A DNA stretch of 64,000 nt from Prorocentrum cordatum (taxonomy: Eukaryota > Sar > Dinophyceae > Prorocentrales > Prorocentraceae): contig CAUYUJ010020687.1 in NCBI GenBank assembly GCA_963575745.1, positions 69,501 through 133,500 of the forward strand. The letters are read 5' to 3'. Below the pieces are notes generated by a model. The model ran no database searches. It had not been told where the DNA came from and saw nothing but the letters and a program-made list of their open reading frames with translations. The translations under genes were made by a program, and so were the position numbers. Numbering within the stretch: position 1 is the stretch's first letter; the number at the start of each line of letters is the position of its first letter. This document shows positions 21,855 through 32,480 of this stretch, piece after piece.

Positions 21855-21908
21855 CTTACCCAGCCCAGCTCAGCCAACGTGTCGGGCCACCTCCAAGGCC
21901 ACGATCGG

Positions 21909-22058
21909 GTCGGGCGAAAGGGGGGGATAGCAAATGGGGGGTTTGAGAATCAGCTCGCGTAGCTGAGGAATGGGCCCCTCGGTGAGGCCAAAACCGGCTG
22001 CATGCAGCAAACTTCGTAACCCCCCCTTTCCCAATCCCCCCCTTTCGTCCGGCCCGAC
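21909..22058. mobile_element. Family C element, copy 2, with 8-bp target duplication
   Basis: 150 bp from GTCGGGCGAAAGGGGG to CCTTTCGTCCGGCCCGAC. It is flanked by ACGATCGG at 21901-21908 and 22059-22066. Comparison with the uninterrupted flank copy at 21639-21713 shows this is an insertion with duplication of 8 bp. An 8-bp duplication is typical of hAT-type DNA transposons, but no other hAT hallmark is visible. Confidence 0.9.
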
Positions 22059-22202
22059 ACGATCGGCCCCCGAATCCCGTTCAGTCAAAACATGGCTGTG
22101 CCAGATCGCGGCCGCTGTCGTCGATGGCGCGGCCTGCCGGCCGCCGCCGCTGCCCGTCGGCGTCGCGCGTCGGCGTCGCGGCCGACGTCGCCGTCCTTCT
22201 TC

Positions 22203-22292
22203 CCCCTCCTCCTCCTCCTCCTCCTCCTCCTCCTCCTCCTCCTCCTCCTCCTCCTCCTCCTCCTCCCCCTCCTCCTCCTCCTCCCCCTCCTC
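22203..22292. repeat. TCC triplet array
   Basis: Nearly pure TCC, in the opposite sense to the GGA array at 22500. Confidence 0.9.
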
Positions 22293-22499
22293 CCCCAAAA
22301 CCTCCTCCGCCTGGTTACTCACAAAAAAAGGGCGCCCCCCGGTCGCGCGGGGCCCCGTGGCCTGCCGGCCGACGGCGCTCCCAGCCCCCCCGGGCACCTC
22401 GCGCCGACGTGGCGAGGCCCACCCCTGTCCGTGGGGGGCATCCCCGCCACGTGGGGGGCACACCCAGGGGGGGGGGGGGGAACGCAGTAGGGGGGGGAC

Positions 22500-22735
22500 A
22501 AGAGGAGGAGGAGGAGGAGGAGGAGGAGGAGGAGGAGGAGGAGGAGGAGGAGGAGGAGGAGGAACAGGAGGAGGAGGAGGAGGAGGAGGAGGAGGAGGAG
22601 GAGGAGGAGGAGGAGGAGGGGGAGGAGGAGGACCAGGAGGAGAAGGAACAGGAGGATGAGGAGGATGAGGAGGATGAGGAGGAGGAGGAGGAGGAAGAGG
22701 AGAAGGAACAGGAGGAGGATCAGGAACATCTTCTC
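22500..22735. repeat. GGA triplet array
   Basis: GGA with GAT, GAA and ACA variants. With 22203-22292 it forms a potential inverted pair separated by ~210 bp. Confidence 0.9.
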
Positions 22736-23469
22736 CACCGCGGCCAGGATGCGAGGCCTTGCGCAACGCCGTCGGCGATGCTGGCCAACGGCGATGCTGG
22801 GACCCCGTTTTTTTTACGACGCCGAACCCGCGCAGGACGGATGGCAGGAGAACGCGAGCTCGCCCTTCCTGCAAATCGGGTCGGCCACGAACCACACCCA
22901 CCGGCAATACCGAGACCTGCCGCGCCGTTGCCTGCGTCGCCGTGGGCGTGTCTACGGACGGAGGTCGGATGTCTGCGTCCGAGGGATTGGAAGGATTGCC
23001 TTCTCCTCCTCGGCGGGGAGGCGGCGAAGGCCAGCGGAGGCGGAAGGGGGCGGCTTCGCCGACGTACGCGATGAAACGGATGATCCGATCACCTCTCCCA
23101 GACACACCCTCCCAACCCGATAATCGTCTTCCTGAATATGAGATGTCAACCTCCTTGGAATCAGCGTTTCAGGAGTCGGACATATATGGCCGACCCACCC
23201 CGGGGACCCTGGATGCGGACATGTTGACGTCTCACGTCTACTTCCGCCGACCTTCCGCCGAGGGCGACGATGCGCCAGAGGCGGAGCCCTTCCTGGAACA
23301 CGCCATGGAGCTCCATATATTTCGCAGAGTAGGGGAGCTCCAGCAGGAAAGCGAAACGCCCCGCTGCACCACAACATCTGACGCTCCACAAATCCAGAAA
23401 CCTATTATTAGAGGGCAGACCAAATTATCGTGGCGAAGGACAAACCATATGCGGATGCGAGTTCCCCCA

Positions 23470-24110
23470 GGCAGGTGGGACGAAACATGGGCAGCTCCCT
23501 GTGGGGCCACGAATCGTGAGGGGTGTGCCGAATCGGGTGCGGGTACGCCATGCGGCTACGAAACGTGTGAGGGGTGTGCCGAAATTTGTGTGGTGGCGCC
23601 ATTCGGACCCTGCAACTGGGGCCTTCGATGGAGCTCTGTATAGGGCCACGAACCGTGTGAGGGGTGTGCCGAAATGGGTGCGGTGGCGCAATGCGGACCC
23701 TGCCACTGGAGCCTTCAATGGAGGTCACTGTGGGGCCACGAAGCGTGTGAGGGGTGCGCCGAGATGGGCACGGTGGCGCTATGCGGACCCTGCCACTTCG
23801 GTGGAGCATCCTATGGAGCCACGAAGCGTGTGAAGGGTGTGCCGAAATGGGTGCGGTGGCGCCATAAGGACCCTGCGGGCCACGAAACGTGTGAGGGGTG
23901 TGCCGGAATGGGGGCGGTGGCGCAATGCGGACACTGCCACTGGGGCCTTTGGTGGAACTCTCTGTAGGGCCACGAGCCGTACGAGGGGTGTGCCGAGATG
24001 GGCACGGTGGCGCCATGCGGACCCTGCCACTTGGGCCTTCGGTGGAGCTCCCTGTAGGGCCACAAAACGTGTGAGGGGTGTGCCGAAATTGGCATGGGAG
24101 CGCTGAGGCA
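23470..24110. repeat. Minisatellite block 2, ~90-bp units
   Basis: The units carry GGCCACGAAACGTGTGAGGG, GTGTGCCGAAATGGG, TGCGGACCCTGCCACTGG and GCCTTCGGTGGAGCTCCC, the reverse complement of the block 1 unit plus ~13 bp. Example period: 23664 to 23754. The right flank (24210-24275) holds the inverted copy of block 1's left flank (7673-7715). Confidence 0.9.
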
Positions 24111-24416
24111 GGGACGGGATGCCAGTGGTGATGGTGATGGTGATGATGATGACAATGCGGACGTGCGGAGGGCAGAGGCAGGGATGAGAGGAGGGGGAGG
24201 AGGAGGAAGGAGTGAGGAACGCGGGGCGCCCTCTCTTCAAAACGGAGACCCAACACCACAGGACGGCTAGGGCAGAACCATCCGCCTGAGGATCACGCAA
24301 ACCATCGACGACTACACTGAATCTCTCTGCAACGTTTTCCAAATCGGATCGAGCTGCGATGGCCCCAGGCCCGGGAACCGGGCGAAAACGCCCAGTGTGA
24401 AACAATTGCGACGCCT

Positions 24417-24548
24417 CTGGGCATCGCTCGGACGTCCATTCCCTGTGCTTTTTTCGGTTTCGTGCGCAGTTTTTTTCGCCAAATCATCAAGGATGCTCCT
24501 CGATGGTCCTCGCCGAAGGAAACATGCACACGTCCGAGCGATGCCAAG
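24417..24548. mobile_element. Family B element, copy 2
   Basis: GCATCGCTCGGACGTCCATT at the left and ACACGTCCGAGCGATGCC at the right. It is flanked by a ~28-bp direct repeat containing TGTGAAACAATTGCGACGCC (24397-24416 and about 24553-24572). Interior as in copies 1 and 3. Confidence 0.85.
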
Positions 24549-24575
24549 CCCAATGTGAAACAATTGCGACGCCTG

Positions 24576-25073
24576 GATCTCAGGGGCGCCTGGTTTTTAC
24601 GGGGTCGGGGGGGGTCTCTCTCTCCGCCCTCGCATGAGAATGTGTCGCCGCGACGCTTGCTCTCGACGCGCCCAGGTGGACAAAAAACCGGGACCGTGGC
24701 AAACCTCGGGGCAAACCCTGCGCCCGAGGCGGCGTCCGCCCTGGTGCCCGCAGCGCCCTCCCCACGACGCAAGAGGCAGCGCGTCGGAGCAGGCGGCGCG
24801 GCGAAGGCGCGTATAGGCAGGCGTGCGGCGCGGCTCCCCCGCGCGTGCCTTCGCCGCGTCTGGCGGCGGCGGCCCTGGCGACGGCGGCGTGGGCACGGGG
24901 GGCGGCGGCCCCGGCGCCGGCGCCGGCGGGGCCGGCGCGGGCGGCCACAGCGGGTAAGTGGGGCCCGCCGACCCCTCTCCCGCGGGGTGTTGGCCCAGGC
25001 CCCCTCATGAGCCGCGGCGGGCATGGCGCCGGAGGGCGCACGGCCACTCTCGGGCTCCGGGGCCCCCTGCTAG
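24576..25073. other. GC-rich spacer, no gene supported
   Basis: Open in several frames because of composition; GGCGCCGGCGCCGGCG tracts near 24910. Nothing recognised. Confidence 0.4.
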
Positions 25074-25232
25074 AGGAAAAGGAACTATGCACATACACCG
25101 ATTCTGGCCAGGCCCATCCTGAGCCCAGGATCGGTGCATACGCCCTCCTACCTTGGCCAGGAAGGCATATGCACCGATCCTGGGTCAAGGATGGGCCTTG
25201 CCAGGATCGGTGCATGTGCATAGTTCTCTTCG
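25074..25232. mobile_element. Foldback element with ~70-bp arms (hairpin 1 of 3)
   Basis: Left arm GGAACTATGCACATACACCG ... CAGGATCGGTGCATA. The right arm is its reverse complement with few mismatches, ending GTGCATAGTTCTCTTC. Within each arm, ACCGATYCTGG also occurs twice in inverted sense. Confidence 0.88.
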
Positions 25233-25250
25233 CCCGACCTGCCGGGCCCC

Positions 25251-25306
25251 AGGGCCGCCAGACCTGAGAGAGCCCCGATGCCCGACTCTCTCAGGTCTGG
25301 CGGCCC
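25251..25306. repeat. Perfect 22-bp-arm hairpin (2 of 3)
   Basis: GGGCCGCCAGACCTGAGAGAG, then a 12-base loop and its exact reverse complement CTCTCTCAGGTCTGGCGGCC. It resembles a strong intrinsic stem, but no T-run follows, and this is not a bacterial terminator context. Confidence 0.9.
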
Positions 25307-25309
25307 CGT

Positions 25310-25373
25310 TCTTTCTCGTGGTCGCAGGCCGCGCAGAGCACTGGTTTGCGCGGCGTGCGACCACGAGAAAGAA
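25310..25373. repeat. 26-bp-arm hairpin (3 of 3)
   Basis: TTCTTTCTCGTGGTCGCAGG and its reverse complement at 25354-25373, with GCCGCGCA pairing nearer the loop and one mismatch. It starts four bases after hairpin 2 ends. Confidence 0.9.
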
Positions 25374-25652
25374 GCTGTTGTAAGACGTTCCCAAAATCGA
25401 GCCCCGTGCGGACCCCGGTGCTGTGCGCTTCGAATGGGCCGATGGGGAGCGAGCTGGATCCCATGAGGGGCTCGTGAAGGTCGCATGCTTCCCAAAGGGC
25501 CTGTTGGCGATTCCTGTCGCTTCGCGTGGTGAGCGTTCGGAACTCGCGGCAAACAACTGGGGGAAGCCTCTTGGGAATCCCTCTCGTTTCGCGGGTGGCG
25601 TTGTGGAGCCTCCTGGAGGCCTCTTGGGAGCTCAGCGAAGCTTAGCTGCCCC

Positions 25653-25832
25653 GATACGCAACACGCAACACGTACCGTATCGATACGGAGCTCAACACGT
25701 AGGCTGAAAACGTAGGTGCGACGCGATACACTCGCCAAAACGTGGCCCAATACGTGGAGCCAACACGCAACGCATTGACACGGACGTCTTGAACAAGGGA
25801 CGTGTTGCGTGTCAAAACGGGCGTATCGAGGC
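25653..25832. mobile_element. Inverted-repeat element with CGATACG ends
   Basis: CCGATACGCAACACGCAACA at the left is mirrored by GACGTGTTGCGTGTC and CGTATCG at the right, with a 9-bp insertion in the right arm. The interior has ACGTAGG and ACGTGG motifs. Single copy; MITE-like by structure only. Confidence 0.6.
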
Positions 25833-25879
25833 ATCTAAGCAACGACGCCGGTCTGAGGCTTCCTCGGGCCTATGGATGA

Positions 25880-26110
25880 ACATGGGGTCCCTTTCCGGAG
25901 GCCTCCTCGGCTGTCTCAGCACGATGCTGGGCCTGTCGAAGAACGTGGGAGGAACGTGGAGGAACGCGGGGTCCTCTTTCGGAGGAACGTGGGGCCCTTT
26001 TTCGGAGGAGCGTGGGAGGAACTGGAGGGGCGTGAGGTTTCCTCGGGCCTGTGGAGGAGCATGGGGTTCTTTTTCGGGAGTCCTCCCCGGCGGTCTCCAC
26101 GCGACACTGG
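25880..26110. repeat. Degenerate GGAGGAACGTGGGG repeats
   Basis: Three or four degenerate units containing CTCGGGCCTRTGGAKGARCATGGGGT and CTTTTTCGGAG or CTCTTTCGGAG. Confidence 0.65.
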
Positions 26111-26689
26111 GCCGTCCGGCACCTGTGGAGGCCGTCTGCGGCTTTCCGTGCCGCTGTCGTTGGGCACAGACCGCCCCGCCAGTCTTATAGTCCTACCGCG
26201 GAATGTTCTTAGAACAAGCGAATGCTCGAACATACGAACACATGTTCTTAACTCATGGAGCTAGCGTGCCATATCAAGGCAGTCTCAGCCACAGATGTTC
26301 TAACAGCATTTCGTGCAAACCGCCATCGGTTCTTAGAACATTCGTTGGTCGGCTTGTTGGCAAACCAAGACGTTTCGGCACTCATTGACTTCGGGCCCTC
26401 GAGCGCGTCATGAAAAGGATCTTCTCGATCGTCTCGGCGCCATGTTTTACTGCCGTTTGGGGGGCTACCTTCGTGGCGACGAAGCGAAAATGGCATCCCG
26501 CCCTTCCGCGCGATGCGCGCGCCCCGCCCCGCTGTTGCCGCAACGCCGACGCCAACGTTGTACAAAACACGACGGCTTCGTCATACCTTTTTACACGCAA
26601 GGCGGGGCGTGCTGGAGCGGCGCGCTTTCAGCCGACTACGTGGCAAAATGGGAGCATGCGCCCGTGGGGAATATGAGGTACTAGTCTTC

Positions 26690-29368
26690 GCGAGGAACTC
26701 TTGCTGTAACAATTTGAAGGCACATTGTTCGGTCGATTCTGGGCGGCGCGAGGAGCCCCGAATTTCCGACGGGTGCCAGCGTCGTCGGGGAACATCGGTT
26801 TTCGCGGGGCACCGTCTGGCAGGCAGCTTTCTTATGTGGCGTGCCTGCCGCAGGACCTACGAAACCTCGGTCCTTGATTACACAAGGATCAAAATCAGAA
26901 ACACAAGCTTTCGGAGATCCGCTCGGATGTTTTGGAGCGGCGCTGGATCGCCTCCCCAGCGCGCGGACAACTCGCCTTCGCGCGAGGAAAACTGCCAATT
27001 CCACGCGCCAAAATCGCAAGACCTCGTTAAGCGACAGAAACGCAAACTCCAGTGCTCCAGGCTCGCCCAATGGCCGCATGCCGCACAAGTGCATAGGGCT
27101 CTTCGACAACAATCAGCGCTTTCTGTGAACCATCTCGTCTGTCCACCTCCGATGTCCCAGCTGTAGGAACGGGCTCGCGTTCCCTGTCTGCGCGCAGACG
27201 CTGCGCACCACCTCTGCGCCCGGCAACGCGGCTGCTGTCGCAATTTTCATACTCTCGGTAGCAGTCGCGCCCCGGGGGCACGCGAACGCCCAGTCTCCAT
27301 CGCCGACCGCGCCGCCCCTCTTCCATGCGTGTCGCTGAAAAATACGTCCATGGGCCTGTTTGCTCGATCTGACGCGGACCTGTCCTCTGTCTGCTCCGCA
27401 AGCGCGGTGGCCGCTTTTGATCTCCCGGACCTCGTTAAACGACGGGGCGCGCCGCTTGCTCTGGCAATCCGCCACGCGCCCAGACGCCGCGCTCTGCGCG
27501 CGCTGCGCAGCAAGCGCCGCGTCCACGGCCCCGTCCGTCTCCCAACAACGCCCAACGCGAGCGGAGGTGTCGCGCGTCGCTTCCGCGACGGGAAGCTTGC
27601 ATGGAATCCACAGTTCGCCGTTGATATTCTATCCTGCCGCTCCGCGAAGCATCGCTGGCAGGATTCCGTTCTGGTTCTCTTCGTCGATTGGCCCGCGCAG
27701 ACAACCCGCCACATTCCCCCTGCCCGCTCACGGCGCATCGCGAGCCTCCAAAATGCTGTTGCGCAGCGCCACTGCCTAATCAGCCAACTGCGACGCGCGC
27801 GGAAGGGAACTCTCGCGCTGCCCCATGCCGCCCTTCGTCTGGCAGCGCGCCAGCGGCGCCGTTTGTTGAAGACGCCTGCTCCATTGGTCAACGCGATTTC
27901 GCCGAAACTCCTGGCCCGGCTGCGCAGAGACTCCTGCAGCCGCGCGCAGCCTTCGTCGGCGGCCCGCTGCCCCCCTGCCACCTCGGCCAACGCCCCCGCG
28001 ACGTCTCGCCGCCCAGCGTCTCCGCGTCTCCGCTCGCAGGCGCCGCGGGGCAGTCGCCAGACCCAAGGCGTCGTCATGCGCGGGCCGCGCTGTCTCCGCC
28101 TCTGCCTGCTCACCTCTCCGCGCACCCACGTCGGCGCGCCCCTGCCGCTCCGCCAGGTCCGCCAATGTCGTCATGCCCGGAAGCTGCGCGACCTCGCGCA
28201 ACGGAGTGCGCCGGCGCAAACATTGAACAAACACTTGGACATGCGAGAAGAGACTGCCCGCCGACTCCTGGGCTTCGATGCCCGCGCGCGCTCCGCCCGC
28301 GCGACCCGAGCCCCCGCCCGCGGCCGCGGCGTTGCTGCTCAGCAGATCTACGCAGTCGCAAGTCGGGCACTGGGGGCAATGCCGCACGCCCAAAATTCGC
28401 TCAACCACGAGGCCCGCAACGACCCGGACATCGCCCACTCCGGACAGCAGGCCCCGAGCCAGCACTGCCCTGCGCGCGTCCGCGCCAGGGGCGGCGCTGT
28501 CCAACGCCCCCGTCGGCGCAGCCATATCCGCGCCATCTTCTGCTGCGCGGGCGTTCGCCGCGCGCCGTTCCTGCCCGCCCCGCGCGTCTCTGAGCGCGGC
28601 GCGCCCCCTCGGTGCGTCGGCGCGCCCCGTCGACGGCCCCCGCGGCCCGGCGGAAGTAGGGCCGCGGCGCTCTCGCGCCGCAGGGCGATCGACTGGGCCC
28701 TTCATCCGCGATCGCGGCGCGCGGACCATGGCGGCCAGGTTGCGCCTCTCGTCTGGTGGCATGGCGAAAAACAATGGCACGCCATGGGCGATTAGTGCTG
28801 TGTGGGTTCCGCGCCTCAGTAGAGTCCGAACCTCGTTCGCTCCTTCGAGCTCGCGAGCAACGGCGCTTACTCCTGCCGCCAAACGTTTCGCTCTTGGGTC
28901 CAGGGGCTGCGCGCGCATCAACTTTGCGAAATTGTTCCTCGCGCTTGCGGGCTTCCCACTTGACGGAGCACTGCGCGTTCCGCGCAGAGCCTCGCGGCGC
29001 CCGCCGCGGCTCGCCAGCGGATCGGGGGGCGCCGGGCGCGCGAATGCCCGCGCGGCGGGGGCGGAGAGGCGCGCGCGCCAGCGAGAGCGAACATAGCGGC
29101 GGACTGAGCGGGGAACGTAGATGCAGGGGCGGTTCCGTTCCGCCCGTGGGAGTTGACGGGGGCGGACTTGTCCAGTGTCAGGCACGTTGATATGTGTCCA
29201 GACCGAAGATTGAGGAAACAAATTCGAGCCTCGATCCTTCGGGGCGGCTCTTCCTCTCTTCTTCGAGCGTGGGGCGGGGGGGCCAGATGCGCCAGAGTGC
29301 GCGGGGTATCCGCGCCACCGGCGCGGGCCAGCGGCGCCTCGCGCGAAAATCGCCCCGCGGGGGCGCAT
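26690..29368 (-). pseudogene. Decayed Helitron-like replicase frame
   Basis: Read on the minus strand, fragments in shifting frames keep the order of a Helitron-type protein as I remember it from dinoflagellates. About 28860-28735 has ELEGANEVRTL and FFAMPPDERRN. About 28408-28340 has the Cys cluster HCPQCPTCDC followed by SSNAAAAGG. About 28260-28190 has GIEAQESAGSLFSHVQVFVQ then CLRRRTPL. About 27485-27400 has DCQSKRRAPSFNEVREI. About 26900 has DFDPCVIKDRG. In active relatives the HxH metal motif and a tyrosine motif are catalytic; here the first His and the expected Tyr appear lost. Frameshifts and stops occur throughout, so I regard it as non-functional. No helicase part or Helitron end is recognised. 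The family call is from memory of motifs, not a search. Confidence 0.55.
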
Positions 29369-29706
29369 CGCGGCGCGTCGCGCTTATATAGTCGCTGTGT
29401 CGACGCGAGTGGCGGTTTGGATTTACGCTGTCATCTGTTGCGTCTCAAATTGCCGTCAACAGTGCTCGCGCCGCGCCGTGCGACTGGCGGTCTATCGGAG
29501 GAGCGGGGGGAGGGGGCGGAATGCTGGCGTTCGCAAGGGGCCGCGCGCGTGCCATGCGCGCTGCAAGTCGCCGCTTCTCGACGGCGGCTTCAACCGCCTT
29601 TCCGCTGGGAGCCGCGCCCCGCGGCGCGCCTGCGTCATCGGCGCGCGACGCGCCTGGCAGGTGCACCGGCGCGCGCCCCCGCAATTTGTTCGCGCCCTCT
29701 TCTCGG

Positions 29707-29876
29707 GTCGGGCGAAAGGGGGGGATAGCAAAGGGGGGGTTGAGAATCAGCTCATGTAGCTGATTCTCAATGGGCTATGCATCGAGGAATGGGCCCCTCG
29801 GCGAGGTCGAAACCAGCTGCATGCAGCAAATTTCGCAACCGCCCCTTTCCCAATCCCCCCTTTCGCCCGGCCCGAT
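29707..29876. mobile_element. Family C element, copy 3
   Basis: GTCGGGCGAAAGGGGGGGAT at the left and CCTTTCGCCCGGCCCGAT at the right; interior AGAATCAGCTCATGTAGCTG and CAGCTGCATGCAGCA. The flanks CTTCTCGG and CTTCATCG look like an 8-bp duplication that has since acquired a change. Confidence 0.87.
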
Positions 29877-30438
29877 CTTCATCGACCGGCGATTTCTCCA
29901 TCATGGCAGCATTCAGAGTCCGCAATCCCACGCTGCGTCTCGGCCGCGTCGCGGCGTCGCGTTCTCTCGCGCAGCGGGCTTGCCCGCCGCTGCGTCGTGC
30001 GGCAGTGGCAGAATGACGCCGGGCGGAGCGCCATCCTCGGGAAGCTGCTCGGCTTTGCGTTCCACCGCTTCCACGCCGACGTCTGCGCGCGCCCGGCGAC
30101 GGCGCCGCTCCGCCATCTCGACGCGCCGTTCCAAAGACTCCTCGGCGCGCGCCGTGGTGGACGAAACGAGGGAGGCGGTCTCTCGTCGTGGCGCCGCTGC
30201 TCTTCAGAGGGCTCTGGGCGACGGCCCCCGCGCCTCGCCCGCGCGCGGCGCCGCGGGCTCGGCCCCCTGCCGCCCCCCCCCCCCCCCCCGAGAGGCCGCG
30301 GCTCTCCCAGCGTGCCCTGCCGCGGCGACGCGGAGCGCGGTCTGCGCTTTTCCCCCGGCCGCGCCGCGCCCCGCGCGAGAAGCCCGCGGCGCCAGCGAAT
30401 GGCGCCTCCTCCCGCGCCTCCTCTCGCCCCCCGCTCTG
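29877..30438. other. GC-rich spacer, no gene supported
   Basis: Open frames on both strands from composition; a C run of about 17 near 30272-30288. Nothing recognised. Confidence 0.4.
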
Positions 30439-30510
30439 GAACTTCACATCCGCCGAAAAAAAACGCATCGCCGACGCGGCGATGCGTTTTTTTCAGCGGA
30501 GGTGAAGTTC
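30439..30510. repeat. 72-bp near-perfect hairpin
   Basis: GAACTTCACATCCGCCGAAA, A-rich, then CGCATCGCCG, facing CGGCGATGCG, T-rich, then CAGCGGAGGTGAAGTTC. The arms are ~34 bp with almost no loop. A TCC tract follows immediately (30511-30542). Confidence 0.88.
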
Positions 30511-30829
30511 TCCTCCTCCTCTTCCTCCTCTTCCTCCTCCTCCCTTGCAGTGCAGGCTGTGCTGAGCTTGTTTTCCCGCCCACGCGCCGGACGGCGCATA
30601 GCTTGTGCGTGCGTGCCGACACGGCGCAGGGGCTGCGACAGATCATCTCCATGAAGGCCATGCCTCCTGCGCGAATGCGACCTGGGGCAGAGGGCGCCAT
30701 CGGGTCACGTGCCGGACTTCGGCGCGGGATCGTCGGCGCTGCTGCCGCCCGCCGCCCGCTCGGTTCGCCCGCCTCTATTTTGCGCGCCGCGAGCGGCGGC
30801 GCGCTGCATTCAACGCGCGCGGGGCCTGG

Positions 30830-31360
30830 GGCCGTGTACGGCATCCTGGGGGCCCTCTTGGGCCGTCTTAGGTTCATGAACGGGCCCTCATGAAGTATCA
30901 TCGGGCCCCTCCTGGGCCGTCGAGGGCGCCTCTTGGGCCAGCTTGGGCCCTTCCTGGGGCTCTCCTGAAGCAATTTTGTGCCGCGTTGGGGCGAGGTTTG
31001 GGGGCCTCTGGGGCCATCGTGGGCGCTCTGACGGCCGAAAAGGCGAGGATACGAACATCAGGCGAAAACCAATGGAAAATCAATGATTTTGATCTTTCGG
31101 GGGCATCTCAGGGGTCATCTTCGGGCCTTCTGGGCCAGTCTTGGGAGTCGGGAGCCTCTTGGTGATAATTTTAGGCTGCCTTGGGCCGTCTTGGAAGCGT
31201 TCCTGCTGCCCTCGGGCACTCTGGATCTAGCTGGAGGTCCACTCGGGCCGTCCTGGTGTTGACTGGGGTCCATCTGGCACTGGCTGGGGGCCAGCTGGGC
31301 GGCACTTTGGCCGCCAGGTCCCCCCCAGTCAACCCGTAGGGCTGCTCTGGGGCCTGGCCC
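30830..31360. repeat. Degenerate GGGCCNTCTTGG repeats, block 2
   Basis: Loose repeats of GGGCCGTC, TCTTGGGCC and GGGGCCTC, the reverse sense of those at 15.2-16.5 kb and 46.5 kb. Confidence 0.6.
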
Positions 31361-31404
31361 GGCCTACGCCGAAGAACAAGCGTTTGCATGTGCACAAATT
31401 TGTA

Positions 31405-31419
31405 TATATATATAATTAC

Positions 31420-31450
<31 letters not shown>

Positions 31451-31905
31451 TGTATGTATGTATGTATGTATGTATGTATGTATGTATGTATGTATGTATG
31501 TATGTATATGATTAAAAATACATAAATGCATACATACATACATACATATATACGTACATACATACATACATACATACATACATACATACATACATACACA
31601 CACACACATACATACATACATGCACACACGTACATACATACATACATACATACATACATACATACATACATACATACATACATACATGCATGCATGCATG
31701 CATGCATACAATTTTACATACATACATACATACACACATACATACATATATACATACATGCAGACAGAAAGCCAGACATACATAGAGAGAGGCAGACAGG
31801 CATACAGACGAACAGACAGACAGGCAGACAGGCAGACAGACAGACAGGCAGATAGACAGACACGCACGCAGGCAGACAGACAGGCAGGCACACAGACTGT
31901 CAGGC
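31405..31905. repeat. Tetranucleotide arrays in inverted orientation
   Basis: ATGT repeats (31418-31507), a 14-bp AT-rich centre, then ACAT repeats (31522-31760) and a GACAGGCA/CAGACAGA array to 31905. The first two arrays are reverse complements of each other and can pair into a long AT-rich cruciform. Cys/Tyr/Met frames are artefacts. Confidence 0.92.
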
Positions 31906-32164
31906 ATACATTTATAAACATATGTATATACGGAGCCCCCCGCAGTTGCGGATAAGAGTGATGGGGGCGGCGGGGACGTCGGCAGTCTGCGCGGCTCAGA
32001 ACAAGCCCGCTGCAGGCGCATAATTTTTCAAGCTACGCAAAAAGCCCACGGCAAGCGCCGATTTGAGCAGGTCGCGGGCGCTTTCCTAACTCGGTGCAAG
32101 GCAGCCCGCCGCAGGCGCCGAATTTTGCATTTTGCATACGAATGTCGCACTGTGTATACTGAAC

Positions 32165-32480
32165 GGGGCACGGTTGGGTCGCAAATGGGTCGCGGGTGGG
32201 TCGCGGGTGGGTCGTTGTTGGGTCGCGGGTGGGTCGCGGGTGGGTCGCAAGTGGGTCACGGGGTGGGTCGCAGGTGAGTCGCCAGTGGGTCGCTGGTGGG
32301 TCGCAGGTGGGTCGAGGATGGGTCGCGGATGGGTCGCGGATGGGTCGCGGGGTGGGTCGCCAGTGGGTCGCGGGTGTGTCGCGGGTGTGTCGCGGGTGGG
32401 TCGCGGGTTGGGTCGCAGGTGGGTCGCTGGGTGGGTCGCGGGGTGGGTCGCGGGGTGGGTCGCGGGTAGGTCGCGGGTGG
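32165..32480. repeat. GGGTCGCGGGT decamer array, G-quadruplex-capable
   Basis: About 30 units of GGTCGCGGGT with CAG, GAT and TGT variants. Runs of three G recur every 4-7 bases on the plus strand (GGGTCGCGGGTGGGTCGCGG), which meets the usual quadruplex pattern. Confidence 0.9.

Noticed and set aside
23143-23460. Plus-strand frame MSTSLESAFQESDIYGRPTP with protein-like composition
   Set aside because: It runs directly into the 90-bp minisatellite and shares GGAGCTC segments with it; no splice or leader signal. Left uncalled, though an exon is not excluded.
25251-25306. Intrinsic transcription terminator
   Set aside because: Strong stem but no T-run, and the setting is nuclear eukaryotic DNA.
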